In this document: positions 54,270 through 63,236 of the stretch, one piece after another
Layout of the letters: each line of letters begins with the position of its first letter
How positions within the stretch are numbered: the first letter of the stretch is position 1
DNA from: Niabella ginsenosidivorans
Lineage (GTDB): Bacteria; Bacteroidota; Bacteroidia; Chitinophagales; Chitinophagaceae
NCBI RefSeq assembly: GCF_001654455.1
Contig: NZ_CP015772.1
Location: 2,294,001 to 2,358,000, forward strand
Length of the DNA stretch: 64,000 nucleotides
Direction of reading: 5' to 3'
Notes under the pieces: generated by a model
Told to the model about the DNA's origin: nothing
What the model saw: the letters and a program-made list of their open reading frames with translations, nothing else
Database searches by the model: none
Position numbers and translations under genes: made by a program

Positions 54270-55523
54270 CTATTTCAATTGAAAAGCCTTTTTTACTTTG
54301 TTTACATAATCCAGTTTTTCCCAGGTAAACAATTCTACTTTTTTGGTCACTTTTTTACCGTCGGGAGCTACAAAAACCTTTTCTACTATTTGTGGTTCCT
54401 TACCCATATGGCCGTAGGCTGCAGTTTCACTGTAAATAGGGTTTCTCAGCTTCAGGCGCTGCTCAATAAAATAAGGGCGCATATCAAACAATCCTTCTAC
54501 TATTTTGCTGATCTCTCCGTCTGTTAAAGCAACTTTTGCGGTACCATAAGTGTTCACGTTAATGCTGGTAGGCTGTGCTACACCGATCGCATAAGAAACC
54601 TGTACCAGCACTTCATCGCAAAGCCCTGCCGCAACAAGGTTCTTGGCAATATGACGTGTTGCATAAGCTGCAGAACGGTCTACTTTGCTGGGGTCTTTTC
54701 CACTGAATGCTCCGCCACCGTGAGCCCCTTTTCCTCCATAGGTATCTACAATGATCTTTCTGCCCGTTAAACCGGTATCTCCGTGAGGACCGCCAATTAC
54801 AAAGTTGCCGGTTGGATTGATATGGTACTTGATCTTGTTATTAAAAAAATGTTTGTATTGAGGGTATTTTTTAATTACACGGGGAATCAGGATCTCTTTT
54901 ACGTCTTTTGTTATTTTCGCCTGCATTTTTGCTTCTGTATCAAATTCATCGTGCTGGGTAGAAATTACAATGGCCTCTATGCGAACCGGTTTGTTCTGAT
55001 CATCATATTCTAAGGTAACCTGGCTCTTGGAATCGGGGCGCAGGTAAGTAATCTTTTTGTTTTCCCGGCGTAATGCTGCCAGTTCAATCAGCAGGGTGTG
55101 CGCCAGATCCAGTGCCAGTGGCATATAATTGGCTGTTTCATTGGTGGCATAACCAAACATCATTCCCTGGTCGCCGGCGCCCTGGTCTTCTTTTTTCTGG
55201 CGTTCAACGCCCTGGTTAATATCAGAAGACTGTTCATGTATAGCTGAAAGCACTCCGCAGGAATTGGCTTCAAACATATATTCGCTTTTGGTATAGCCGA
55301 TCTTGCTGACTACGCTGCGGGCAATATTCTGAACATCCAGGTAGGCCTTTGATTTTACTTCCCCGGCCAGAACAACCTGACCTGTGGTCACTAAAGTTTC
55401 GCAGGCAACTTTCGACTGCGGGTCAAACGCTAAAAAGTTATCAATAAGCGCGTCAGAGATCTGATCCGCCACTTTATCGGGGTGCCCTTCAGACACACTT
55501 TCGGAAGTAAACAAATAAGGCAT
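54270..55523 (-). CDS. metK: S-adenosylmethionine synthase
   Basis: The ATG at 55523 is chosen because the family begins [19 protein letters not shown]; the 18 upstream codons overlap the previous terminator and are not conserved. 417 residues. Hallmarks are [26 protein letters not shown] (about 115-127) and [19 protein letters not shown] (about 275-293), the ATP/methionine and phosphate sites. It makes S-adenosylmethionine from methionine and ATP in the cytoplasm. metZ, which makes homocysteine, is about 4 kb away in the opposite orientation. Confidence 0.97.
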   Translation of the reverse strand: MPYLFTSESVSEGHPDKVADQISDALIDNFLAFDPQSKVACETLVTTGQVVLAGEVKSKAYLDVQNIARSVVSKIGYTKSEYMFEANSCGVLSAIHEQSSDINQGVERQKKEDQGAGDQGMMFGYATNETANYMPLALDLAHTLLIELAALRRENKKITYLRPDSKSQVTLEYDDQNKPVRIEAIVISTQHDEFDTEAKMQAKITKDVKEILIPRVIKKYPQYKHFFNNKIKYHINPTGNFVIGGPHGDTGLTGRKIIVDTYGGKGAHGGGAFSGKDPSKVDRSAAYATRHIAKNLVAAGLCDEVLVQVSYAIGVAQPTSINVNTYGTAKVALTDGEISKIVEGLFDMRPYFIEQRLKLRNPIYSETAAYGHMGKEPQIVEKVFVAPDGKKVTKKVELFTWEKLDYVNKVKKAFQLK

Positions 55524-55557
55524 AAACGATTGGGTTATTAAAAAGTCTACAAAAATT

Positions 55558-55582
55558 AACGGGTGCAAATATAGCACCCGTT
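55558..55582 (-). terminator. Hairpin terminator after the DUF4270 gene
   Basis: AACGGGTGC (55558-55566) pairs with GCACCCGTT (55574-55582) around AAATATA; on the minus strand AATTTTTG follows. It lies between the DUF4270 stop and the metK start, so the metK promoter must lie inside or just after it. Confidence 0.8.
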
Positions 55583-55604
55583 GTCTTTTAAATAAAATAT
55601 AAAC

Positions 55605-57209
55605 TTAAAGTTTCGAATAAACGATCCGGAGCTTCATCCGCTGCGAAGGATGATCTCCCCCACCCAGGCGTACACGCCCCCAGGCGGGCACATAAATCTG
55701 CTGGCCGGTTGCTGAAACCGGGAACGAAAGCCGCTGTGTGATCTGGGCATAGGGGCCATCCACATCCCCTATCCGCAAAGCGGTATATGCCGGGGCATAC
55801 AACCGCATATTGTACAGCGGAACAATGCCATTTACCAGCTTCTGCACATAGGGGGTTAAATTGAACCTCCACTGTTTTACAGTATTGCCCGCCGGATCTT
55901 TTGTATAATAATACGTTTGATTGCTGCCACTGGAAGGCACGCTATAAAAGCCGTTCACTCCGGAAATTGAATAAACATAAGAAAGCCCATCACTTGATAT
56001 CTGCGATGTGACCGGGAAGCAATAAGGCATTAGTTTATAACTCATCAGCGTTGAATCATATGCATCCAGGAACAGGTCTGAAGGCGGACTGAACACCGTA
56101 TCTGACGGGTCATAAACAGACTCCATCTGAAGTTCCGCCAGGTGTATCACGCTGTTCGGGAAGCCTTTCAGGCCCGGAATCTGAACAGAGGCATAGGTAC
56201 CGGGGGTGGATTGAATGAACAGCATCTGTGCGGGTGAAGGATCCGCAACAGCAGCCTCTGCCGGACTGCCGGAATAATCGCGCTGAATAGCGCTGGCCAC
56301 GGCATCGGAGCTGCCTAAGGTAATGCTTGCATAACTGGTATCTATTTTACCGGCAGTACCAGGATCATCATACCGGTAGTACACCAGCAGGCGTGTCTGG
56401 CTGCCGGAAGCATCAGGAGAGCTGGTAGTGGGTTCAATAGCCATCAGCCCGTTTCCTCCGGTTGATTGAATAGCAAAACCTTTAAAATAAGTTCTGAAAG
56501 TAGAATCATTATGATAGGGTGCGCTGGCACCGGCAGAATCATAAGACAACAGCCGTTGCCCGAAGCTGTTATCCAGCCTTATACGGATCTCATGTGCTGT
56601 GCTGGCAGTATCAGGATAATTGATCACTTGGAAACTGTCTGCAAGATTCCTGGGGGTAACCATTACGGAACCCAGCACACCCGCCGTTGGAAAGGTTTGT
56701 GATAACTGGTAGCTGGAGTCGGCCCTGAAATCGGCAGACTGGGCAATTTCAGATACCTGAATATTCTGGGGAGTCAGTGTATCACCATAAGTAAAACTGT
56801 GTTTCAATACCAGGATCACTGAATCTAGGTACAGTTTTCCGGGAACATTTTTGAAAGGATATCCTGTGGGTGACAACTGCAGGTATAATTGCGCATTGGT
56901 TTTACCAAACAACGGATCATTGCCGATATTACCCATCATCTGGTAAAAGGCCACGCCGGTTCTGAATGTGTCTGCATCCAGTGCAAACTGGCCGTTAGTG
57001 GTCACCACATCAATGGTCGTATCAAAAGTATGCACATTATCTATAGGAGGCAGTACGTTCCTGCCGAGCTCCGTAGCCATGTTGATTTTACTACAGGAAA
57101 ACAGGAATATAACAGCAACCAGCGTGGTAATGCTAAGCGCAAATAAAAGCGTTCTTTTCACAGAAAATATTGAATTTAATAGCCTGATTATATAAAAATT
57201 AGCTCGCAA
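55605..57209 (-). CDS. DUF4270 lipoprotein
   Basis: 534 residues if the ATG at 57209 is used, which overlaps the preceding GT5-like stop by 11 bases; a GTG at 57161 would give a more usual signal. The hydrophobic segment ends in a lipobox (VIFLFSC). The mature protein is beta-rich with DUF4270 features (LGRNVLPPIDNV near the N-terminus, DSVILVLKHSFTYGDT near 135). DUF4270 proteins are exported Bacteroidota lipoproteins of unknown role, often encoded next to a starch-synthase-like gene and panC, as here. Confidence 0.85.
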   Translation of the reverse strand: MRANFYIIRLLNSIFSVKRTLLFALSITTLVAVIFLFSCSKINMATELGRNVLPPIDNVHTFDTTIDVVTTNGQFALDADTFRTGVAFYQMMGNIGNDPLFGKTNAQLYLQLSPTGYPFKNVPGKLYLDSVILVLKHSFTYGDTLTPQNIQVSEIAQSADFRADSSYQLSQTFPTAGVLGSVMVTPRNLADSFQVINYPDTASTAHEIRIRLDNSFGQRLLSYDSAGASAPYHNDSTFRTYFKGFAIQSTGGNGLMAIEPTTSSPDASGSQTRLLVYYRYDDPGTAGKIDTSYASITLGSSDAVASAIQRDYSGSPAEAAVADPSPAQMLFIQSTPGTYASVQIPGLKGFPNSVIHLAELQMESVYDPSDTVFSPPSDLFLDAYDSTLMSYKLMPYCFPVTSQISSDGLSYVYSISGVNGFYSVPSSGSNQTYYYTKDPAGNTVKQWRFNLTPYVQKLVNGIVPLYNMRLYAPAYTALRIGDVDGPYAQITQRLSFPVSATGQQIYVPAWGRVRLGGGDHPSQRMKLRIVYSKL

Positions 57210-58011
57210 GATCGTGATAGAGTTGTAAATACTCTGTTAAATCAGAATCTTCCTTAAACAAAAGGGTCTTCTTACCGCGTACTTTCGAAAATTCTGCAAC
57301 CAGCTTTTTATCCACCTCTGCAGATCCGAAGGTTATGGCGTCAGAAAAAGTAGCGCCACCCCGCATAAGGGCAACGTTCGTTCCGTCTTTAAATACTTCC
57401 AGGTCTTTTTCTTTAAGAGAAGGATGGATCAGTGCCTTGGAAATGAATCCTTTTCCCAGCTTCTCTTTAAAAGTCGTTTCGCCAATGGTATACACAATTT
57501 TACTGTGCGCAAAAACCGGCTCCTTTTTATAAACGGTTTTCAGGTAAAAGGGAATTAACCCCGTCATCCAGCCGCTGCAATGGATTACATCCGGCGACCA
57601 GCCAAATTTCTTAACTGTTTCCAGGGCGCCCTTGCAATAAAAAACGGTTCTTAAATCATTATCTTCAAACCATTTATCATTTTCATCATGAAAAAGGAAC
57701 TTACGTTTGAACAATTCCTCATTTTCCAGGAAATAGACCTGCAGACGGGCGCTTGGCAAAGAGGCTACTTTAATCTGCAAAGGCATATCATCATTATCAA
57801 CCGTTACGTTAATGCCCGAAAGTCTTACTACCTCATGTAACCGATGGCGGCGTTCATTAATGCTGCCAAAACGCGGCATGATGCAACGTACCTCAAAATT
57901 GTTATCGTTAGCTTTAATAGCAAGTTTATTAACGGTTTCAGAGAATTCTGTCAATTCAAGATAGGGTGACATTTCATTGGCTATAAATAAGATTCTTTTC
58001 TTTGCTGACAT
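57199..58011 (-). CDS. Starch/glycogen-synthase-like protein (GT5 N-terminal domain only)
   Basis: 270 residues. KKRILFIANEMSPYLELTEF and the middle ELFKRKFLFHDENDKWFEDND plus DVIHCSGWMTGLIPFYLKT match the N-terminal ADP-glucose-binding half of bacterial glycogen synthase. The C-terminal GT-B domain is absent, so it is about half the length of GlgA and may not be a catalytic synthase. This short form next to panC and DUF4270 is a recurring Bacteroidota arrangement. Its promoter is predicted at 58035-58042, divergent from panC. Confidence 0.8.
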   Translation of the reverse strand: MSAKKRILFIANEMSPYLELTEFSETVNKLAIKANDNNFEVRCIMPRFGSINERRHRLHEVVRLSGINVTVDNDDMPLQIKVASLPSARLQVYFLENEELFKRKFLFHDENDKWFEDNDLRTVFYCKGALETVKKFGWSPDVIHCSGWMTGLIPFYLKTVYKKEPVFAHSKIVYTIGETTFKEKLGKGFISKALIHPSLKEKDLEVFKDGTNVALMRGGATFSDAITFGSAEVDKKLVAEFSKVRGKKTLLFKEDSDLTEYLQLYHDLAS

Positions 58012-58034
58012 GTCTTAGAAACTTTTAAAGTGTG

Positions 58035-58042
58035 CAAAGTTA
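58035..58042 (-). promoter_or_regulatory. -7 promoter element of the GT5-like gene
   Basis: On the minus strand TAACTTTG is an exact TAnnTTTG element 24 bases before the start codon at 58011. No well-spaced -33 box was found. Confidence 0.5.
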
Positions 58043-58096
58043 CATTATTATAGGCAAACAGGCTTATAATTTGATGCTAATATTCTATTTTGCAGA

Positions 58097-58951
58097 ATGA
58101 TCCTGTTTAAAAAGAAAGATGATATTCAGCAGTTTATTGCTGTTTTACATAAAAAAAACAAGAAAATAGGCTTTGTTCCCACCATGGGTGCCCTTCATAT
58201 GGGGCATATCAGCCTTATACAGGCGGCCCGCAAAAAATGTGATCTTGTGGTATGCAGTATTTTTGTAAACCCTACCCAGTTTAATGATAAAAAAGACCTG
58301 GAAAAGTATCCCAGGACCATTGAAAAGGACATTGATCTGCTTATAAAGAACGACTGTGATGTGCTGTTTTACCCGGATGAAGCCACGATTTATCCGGAGG
58401 GTACCGGCATGCGAAAGCAGTTTCAACTGGGAGCCATTGAATCTGTTCTGGAAGGGAAATACCGTCCCGGGCATTTCCAGGGAGTAGCCGATGTGGTCAG
58501 CCGTTTGTTTGAGATCATAAAGCCTGACGAAGTGTTTTTCGGGCAAAAAGACCTGCAGCAAACCCGGGTAATTGCCCACCTGATCAATAATACTCCTGAT
58601 TTTAAGAAGATACGGATGAATATTGTTTCCACCTTAAGGGAGCCTGGCATGCTGGCCATGAGCAGCAGGAATACAAGGTTAACACCCGAACAGTTAGAAA
58701 AAGCACCTGCTATTTATAAAGCATTGAGGTTCCTAAAGAAGCATATTGCCAAAGGCGATCTTACCTCCCTGCTGAATGCAGCTACCAAACAACTGACAGA
58801 AAAAGGATTCAGACCGGAATATGTTACCATTGTAAAAAGTGAGACCCTGGAAGCGGTTGATAACTGGGACGGCCATACTCCACTTACCGGTCTGGTAGCT
58901 GCGTTTTTGGGTGAGGTGCGCCTGATTGATAATTTAGAACTGACTGATTAG
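58097..58951 (+). CDS. panC: Pantothenate synthetase
   Basis: 284 residues. All family motifs are visible: PTMGALHMGH (28-37) with the HxGH-type nucleotide site, FVNPTQF (about 57-63), GQKDLQQTRVI (about 155-165) and MSSRN (KMSKS-like, about 193-197). It joins pantoate and beta-alanine using ATP, the last step to pantothenate, the coenzyme A precursor. It is divergent from the GT5-like gene with an 85-base gap. panB and panD are not nearby. Confidence 0.96.
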   Translation: MILFKKKDDIQQFIAVLHKKNKKIGFVPTMGALHMGHISLIQAARKKCDLVVCSIFVNPTQFNDKKDLEKYPRTIEKDIDLLIKNDCDVLFYPDEATIYPEGTGMRKQFQLGAIESVLEGKYRPGHFQGVADVVSRLFEIIKPDEVFFGQKDLQQTRVIAHLINNTPDFKKIRMNIVSTLREPGMLAMSSRNTRLTPEQLEKAPAIYKALRFLKKHIAKGDLTSLLNAATKQLTEKGFRPEYVTIVKSETLEAVDNWDGHTPLTGLVAAFLGEVRLIDNLELTD

Positions 58952-58971
58952 GAAAGATGCTAAAATTGAGA

Positions 58972-58979
58972 TAATTTTG
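58972..58979 (+). promoter_or_regulatory. -7 promoter element of the OsmC-like gene
   Basis: TAATTTTG is an exact TAnnTTTG element 20 bases before the ATG at 58999. It lies in the short gap after panC, so the OsmC-like gene may be transcribed independently. Confidence 0.45.
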
Positions 58980-58998
58980 GCCCTTAAATTGAAACAGG

Positions 58999-59424
58999 AT
59001 GGCAAAGGTTGTATTAAAAAGAGTAAAAGGGGATTATGGATTTGATACAGTAAATGAAAATGGCACTGTTATTAAATTGGATACCAACGCGGAAATGGGC
59101 GGAACAGAATACGGCGCCCGTCCCATGCAGGTTTTGTTAAATGCCCTTGCCGGTTGTGCAAGCATTGATGTGATCAGTATATTAAAAAAACAACGCCAGG
59201 AGATTACAGACTATACAGTTACGGTAACAGGCGAAAGAGAACCGGGGGTTGAGCCTTCCTTATGGAAACATATTGAAATGGTTTTTGAGATTTCAGGTAA
59301 AGTTGATGAAGGCAAAGCCCGGCGCGCAGTAGAAATATCAATGAATAAATACTGCTCAGTGGCCGTTACGCTTACAAAAGCCGGAGCTGCCATTGATACA
59401 AAAGTGATCATTCACAACGCATAA
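58999..59424 (+). CDS. OsmC/Ohr-family protein
   Basis: 141 residues of the OsmC fold. A first half of beta strands (GDYGFDTVNENG) is followed by GARPMQVLLNALAGCASIDV, where Cys54 is the first redox Cys, and a second Cys in MNKYCSVAVTL (about 118) completes the thiol pair. Such proteins reduce organic or fatty-acid hydroperoxides, often with a lipoyl partner. It resembles the YhfA-type branch more than true Ohr. Cytoplasmic. Confidence 0.85.
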   Translation: MAKVVLKRVKGDYGFDTVNENGTVIKLDTNAEMGGTEYGARPMQVLLNALAGCASIDVISILKKQRQEITDYTVTVTGEREPGVEPSLWKHIEMVFEISGKVDEGKARRAVEISMNKYCSVAVTLTKAGAAIDTKVIIHNA

Positions 59425-59439
59425 TCCTTTGCATTCCTT

Positions 59440-59516
59440 TAGTTTTGCAAACCAGACCCGTTTTTAACCGGAATGATCTTTCCTGATTGTTCCCTGCTAA
59501 AAGCAGATCCGTTTTT
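59440..59516 (+). promoter_or_regulatory. metZ promoter and leader with hairpin
   Basis: TAGTTTTG (59440-59447) is an exact TAnnTTTG element about 90 bases before the metZ start. The leader contains TTTAACCGGAATG and then CTGCTAAAAGCAG (59493-59505), a 5-bp hairpin, with T6 a few bases later. The hairpin plus T run could end transcription from the OsmC-like gene or act in attenuation. A faint likeness to the SAM-II riboswitch is treated separately. Confidence 0.4.
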
Positions 59517-59538
59517 TATAGTTTAAGAATTTTTATTA

Positions 59539-60717
59539 ATGAGTGATAGAAAATTACACCCGTCTACATTGGCGGTACGTGCTCAGATGGAGCGGACCCA
59601 CCAGATGGAGCACTCTGCTCCCCTGTTCCTGACCAGTAGTTTTGCGTTCAACACAGCTGAAGACATGCGGGCTGCTTTTGCCGATGAAGTGGAAGCCAAT
59701 ATTTACAGCCGTTACAGTAACCCTAATGTAGATGAATTTGCCAATAAGATGGCTTTGCTGGAAGGTGCCGAAGCCGGTTTTGCCGTAGCCAGTGGTATGG
59801 CTGCCGTGTCAATGTCCTTTTTTGCATTACTGAAAGCCGGTGATCATCTGGTATGCTGCAGTTCCATGTTTGGAGGTACCAATACGGTAGTTACAAAGTT
59901 CCTGCCCCGTTTTGGCATTGAGTATACCCTGGTGCCGGCTGGCGATATCACTGCCTGGGAGGCTGCTATAAAGCCCAATACCAGAATGATCTATCTGGAA
60001 ACGCCTACCAATCCCCAACTGGAGCTGATAGACCTGGAAGCGGTGGGCCAACTGGCTAAAAAGCACAACATTATTTACAATGTAGACAACTGCTTTGCAA
60101 CTCCCGTATTACAGACACCTGTTGATTTTGGAGCCGACCTCGTCATCCATTCTGCAACCAAGTGGCTCGACGGGCAGGGACGTGTTTTAGGTGGGGTGAT
60201 CGTAGGTAAAAAGGAATTGATCCATGATATTTACTTATTCTGCCGGAACACCGGTCCCGCCCTGTCCCCGTTCAATTCCTGGGTGCTTTCAAAAAGCCTG
60301 GAAACGCTGGATGTGCGCATCCGGAGGCATTCCGAAAACGCACTGGCAATAGCCCGGCATTTTGAAAAGCATCCCAAGTTAAAATGGATAAAGTATCCCT
60401 TCCTTCCCTCCCACCCGCAATATGAAATTGCAATAAAACAAATGAAGGCAGGCGGCGGCATTGTATGCTTTGAATTGGCCGGCGGACTGGAAAGCGGCCG
60501 GAAGTTCATGGATGCATTGGAAATTTTATCCTTAACACCCAATCTCGGCGATTCCAGGAGCATTGCCTCTCACCCCGCAAGCACCACCCACTCAAAACTG
60601 CCACTGGCAGATCAGCTGGCAGTAGGAATTACCCCCGGGCTGATCCGGATCTCAGTTGGGCTGGAGCATCCTGATGATATTATTTATGATATAGAACAGG
60701 CATTGGAGAAGGCGTAA
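59539..60717 (+). CDS. metZ: O-succinylhomoserine sulfhydrylase (PLP trans-sulfuration family)
   Basis: 392 residues of the Cys/Met-metabolism PLP family. SRYSNPN (57-63) and ASGMAA (84-89) bind the phosphate; HSATKWLDGQGR (204-215) carries the PLP Lys208. The DGQGR form after Lys is typical of MetZ; MetB has NGHSD there. C-terminal SLGDSR-like and HPASTTHSKL (about 352-361) are also present. It makes homocysteine from an activated homoserine ester and sulfide. It has its own promoter and long leader. Confidence 0.9.
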   Translation: MSDRKLHPSTLAVRAQMERTHQMEHSAPLFLTSSFAFNTAEDMRAAFADEVEANIYSRYSNPNVDEFANKMALLEGAEAGFAVASGMAAVSMSFFALLKAGDHLVCCSSMFGGTNTVVTKFLPRFGIEYTLVPAGDITAWEAAIKPNTRMIYLETPTNPQLELIDLEAVGQLAKKHNIIYNVDNCFATPVLQTPVDFGADLVIHSATKWLDGQGRVLGGVIVGKKELIHDIYLFCRNTGPALSPFNSWVLSKSLETLDVRIRRHSENALAIARHFEKHPKLKWIKYPFLPSHPQYEIAIKQMKAGGGIVCFELAGGLESGRKFMDALEILSLTPNLGDSRSIASHPASTTHSKLPLADQLAVGITPGLIRISVGLEHPDDIIYDIEQALEKA

Positions 60718-60970
60718 GGGAGGATTGAGTTATCACTGGTCAGTTCTTAGCAATCAGTTGATACAGTCCGAAATTTCAATGCTGATCGCTGAAATAAGTG
60801 GTAAGAAATTTTAAACCCGCCTAAAGGAACGGGCAGGTAAGTAATAAAAGAGGGGCTGCCGCTGTCAGAAGGCTCGTTGAATATAGAAACAACATTTGTT
60901 AACAAACAAATGGGTCCGCCTTTTCAGAACATAACACTGATAACAGAAATCTCAATTCTGAGCTCCCGGC
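60718..60970. other. Gap between metZ and holA, no gene seen
   Basis: Both genes end here (convergent). The gap has a weak inverted repeat, CATTTGT and ACAAATG around a GTTAAC, near 60893-60912, and a GC-rich patch near 60818-60838. No strong terminator with a T run and no RNA gene are evident. Confidence 0.4.
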
Positions 60971-61966
60971 TCACAGCATTATCTTCACCACCATTTCCTT
61001 GAGCAGTTCTGCATCATCTACCCTTACCGTATTGATTCCAATGCTTTTCAGATTGTATTGATGCAACAGCAACAGTATTTTTTCCACGCCTAAGTAGCCA
61101 TAGGTTCTGGAAGCCTGCGCATAGCTTTTATAAAAATAAGTATGAACGCCGATCTGCTTTGCAATGGTGTCATCAGACCCTGAAGCACCATGGATCATAA
61201 ACACCTTGCTGAAGAAAGCATAAAGAGACGGCAGCACCAGTTGAATAGGTGCCGCCTTGGGGTTATCGCCAAAATACCGTATAACACGGATGGCCTTGGG
61301 CAGATCTTTTAAGGCAATAGCCGTTTGCAGCTCAAAAATATTAAAGTCCTTGCTGATTCCTACATAGTTTTCAATATCCTCTTCTGTGATGGATTTGCGG
61401 CCTTTCAGGTTGATGAGGATCTTTTGCACTTCATTTTCAATACGCGCCAGATCATTGCCGATATGATCTACCAGCAACATAACCGCTTTAGGCGTTATAT
61501 CAAATCCCAGCTTTGCAACCAGCGTGGTCACCCATTCAGGAAGAGCGCTGTCGTATATTTTTTTGGTGCTTAAAAATTCTGATTTTTCTTTTACCAGTTT
61601 TGCAAACTTTGTCCGGGCGTCTAATTTTTTTTCCTTATAGGCAACAATAAAAATAGTGGAAGCCAGTGGTTGCTGGAAGTAGGCTTCCAGCTTTTCCATT
61701 TCCCTCAGTTGCTGGGCCTCCTTTAAAATAACCACCTGCCTGTCTGAAAACATAGGATATTTCCTGCAGGTATTTACAATGTCTGCCCAGTTAGCATCCT
61801 TACCATAAAATACAGTAAGATTAAAGGAAGCCTCACTTTCATTAAGAATCTTTTCTTCGGCATAGTTTACCAGCTGATCTATATAGTAATCCTCTTCTCC
61901 TTCCAGCCAATAAATTGGTTTATAAACCTTTTTATTCCAGTCGTTCAGAATTTTTTCAACGCTCAT
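60971..61966 (-). CDS. holA: DNA polymerase III subunit delta
   Basis: 331 residues from the ATG at 61966 (MSVEKILNDWNKK); an ATG three codons upstream is also possible. KPIYWLEGEEDYYIDQ at the start is the family opening in Bacteroidota, FSDRQVVILKEAQQL (about 75-90) follows, and LVDHIGNDLARIENEVQKIL (about 180-200) is the conserved helical block before the clamp-loader collar domain. Delta opens the sliding clamp as part of the clamp loader. The fold and length (about 330-345) agree. It stands alone. Confidence 0.9.
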   Translation of the reverse strand: MSVEKILNDWNKKVYKPIYWLEGEEDYYIDQLVNYAEEKILNESEASFNLTVFYGKDANWADIVNTCRKYPMFSDRQVVILKEAQQLREMEKLEAYFQQPLASTIFIVAYKEKKLDARTKFAKLVKEKSEFLSTKKIYDSALPEWVTTLVAKLGFDITPKAVMLLVDHIGNDLARIENEVQKILINLKGRKSITEEDIENYVGISKDFNIFELQTAIALKDLPKAIRVIRYFGDNPKAAPIQLVLPSLYAFFSKVFMIHGASGSDDTIAKQIGVHTYFYKSYAQASRTYGYLGVEKILLLLHQYNLKSIGINTVRVDDAELLKEMVVKIML

Positions 61967-62155
61967 GAATTGCAAGATAGTGTTTTTAACAATTTGTAAA
62001 TATTATATAAAAGCGCATATGTTTTCAGGCAAATGATCCTTTGGCATAATTTGTGTTTCCTATGATAAATGACATCCAATACATATTTATTTTTTATATA
62101 TTGTTTGGGGTATCTATAACACATAAAACTATTATTATTAAAATTTTGATGAATT

Positions 62156-63157
62156 ATGGCAAACACGAATTATCCATCTGCATCTTCGCAAAGTTCCGGT
62201 CCATCTTCCCGAACGCCCAATAGCAACAACACTGGCAGGAATGTATTGATCGGCCTGTTGGTGGCAGCACTATTAGGCACCTGGGGCTATATCCTCTGGA
62301 GCAAAAATTCGCCTTCGGCGCCTGGCTCTTCTGAAAGCAGCAGCACTGAGGTTGCAACGGCCATGTCAGAGTCAGACTCTTTAAGGCAAATGTTTAACCT
62401 TGCTGAAATGCGCCTGGATTCAATAACCGGAGCCAATAACAGTTTACAGGGAGAAAAGACAGCTTTACAGAAAGAGATCGATAGCCGTAAGGCTGAAATT
62501 ACAAGAATCCTGAACGATAAAAACGCTACCGCTTCTGACCTGCAGAAAGCCCGTCATTTGATTGGCGAATTAAACGGCCAGATCGGAAAACTGGAAGCAC
62601 AGGTGGCACAGTTAAGAGGCGAGAACCAGGAACTGACTGCTAAGAACACCCATCTTACACAGGAAAAAGATGTACTGAGCCAGAACCTGGACACAAGAAC
62701 AAAAGAAAATGATGCCCTGGCCAATACAGTGGATGTAGGAAGTACCCTATCCGCCTCAGGAATGACGATCACCCCTTTAAAAGAAAAGAAAAACGGAAAG
62801 GAAAAGGAAACCAGCTTTGCGCGCAGGGTAGATATTTTACGTGTTTCCTTTAATGTTGAAAACCGGATCACTACTTCCGGCCCGGCCGACCTTTATGTGA
62901 TTGTTACAGACCCCAAAGGCAATGTTATTCAAAATGCACAACTGTCTTCCGGCTCAATGACCACACGCCAGGATGGCGACAGGAATTTTACAGCAAAAGT
63001 TCCTGTTGAATATGAGCAGGGCACCCGCAAGGGAGTGTCCTTCCCGATCCAGAACCCCGATGGTTTTATTCCGGGTGACTATAAAATTGAAGTGTACCAC
63101 AACGGTTTTAAAATTGGTGAAGGTGTGCGCAGTTTAAGAAAAGGAATTTTCGGTTAA
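62156..63157 (+). CDS. Coiled-coil protein with single membrane helix, unknown function
   Basis: 333 residues. A Ser/Pro/Asn-rich cytoplasmic N-terminus (1-27) precedes one membrane helix (about 29-48, NVLIGLLVAALLGTWGYILW). Residues 75-190 form a long coiled coil (NSLQGEKTALQKEIDSR and so on), then a beta-rich C-terminal domain (about 205-330: DLYVIVTDPKGNV, GDYKIEVYHNGFKIG). The product is probably anchored in the inner membrane with the coil and domain in the periplasm. I do not recognise the family. It ends at a bidirectional terminator. Confidence 0.75.
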   Translation: MANTNYPSASSQSSGPSSRTPNSNNTGRNVLIGLLVAALLGTWGYILWSKNSPSAPGSSESSSTEVATAMSESDSLRQMFNLAEMRLDSITGANNSLQGEKTALQKEIDSRKAEITRILNDKNATASDLQKARHLIGELNGQIGKLEAQVAQLRGENQELTAKNTHLTQEKDVLSQNLDTRTKENDALANTVDVGSTLSASGMTITPLKEKKNGKEKETSFARRVDILRVSFNVENRITTSGPADLYVIVTDPKGNVIQNAQLSSGSMTTRQDGDRNFTAKVPVEYEQGTRKGVSFPIQNPDGFIPGDYKIEVYHNGFKIGEGVRSLRKGIFG

Positions 63158-63178
63158 TCCCCGGCAGGAATTAAGATT

Positions 63179-63217
63179 AAAAAAAGGTGTCTCATATTTT
63201 GATGAGACACCTTTTTT
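63179..63217. terminator. Bidirectional Rho-independent terminator
   Basis: AAAAAGGTGTCTCA (63181-63194) and TGAGACACCTTTTT (63203-63216) form a 14-bp perfect stem with an 8-base loop and flanking A and T runs. It sits between two convergent genes and can stop transcription from both sides. Confidence 0.92.
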
Positions 63218-63236
63218 AATACATAAAAGCGATGAT

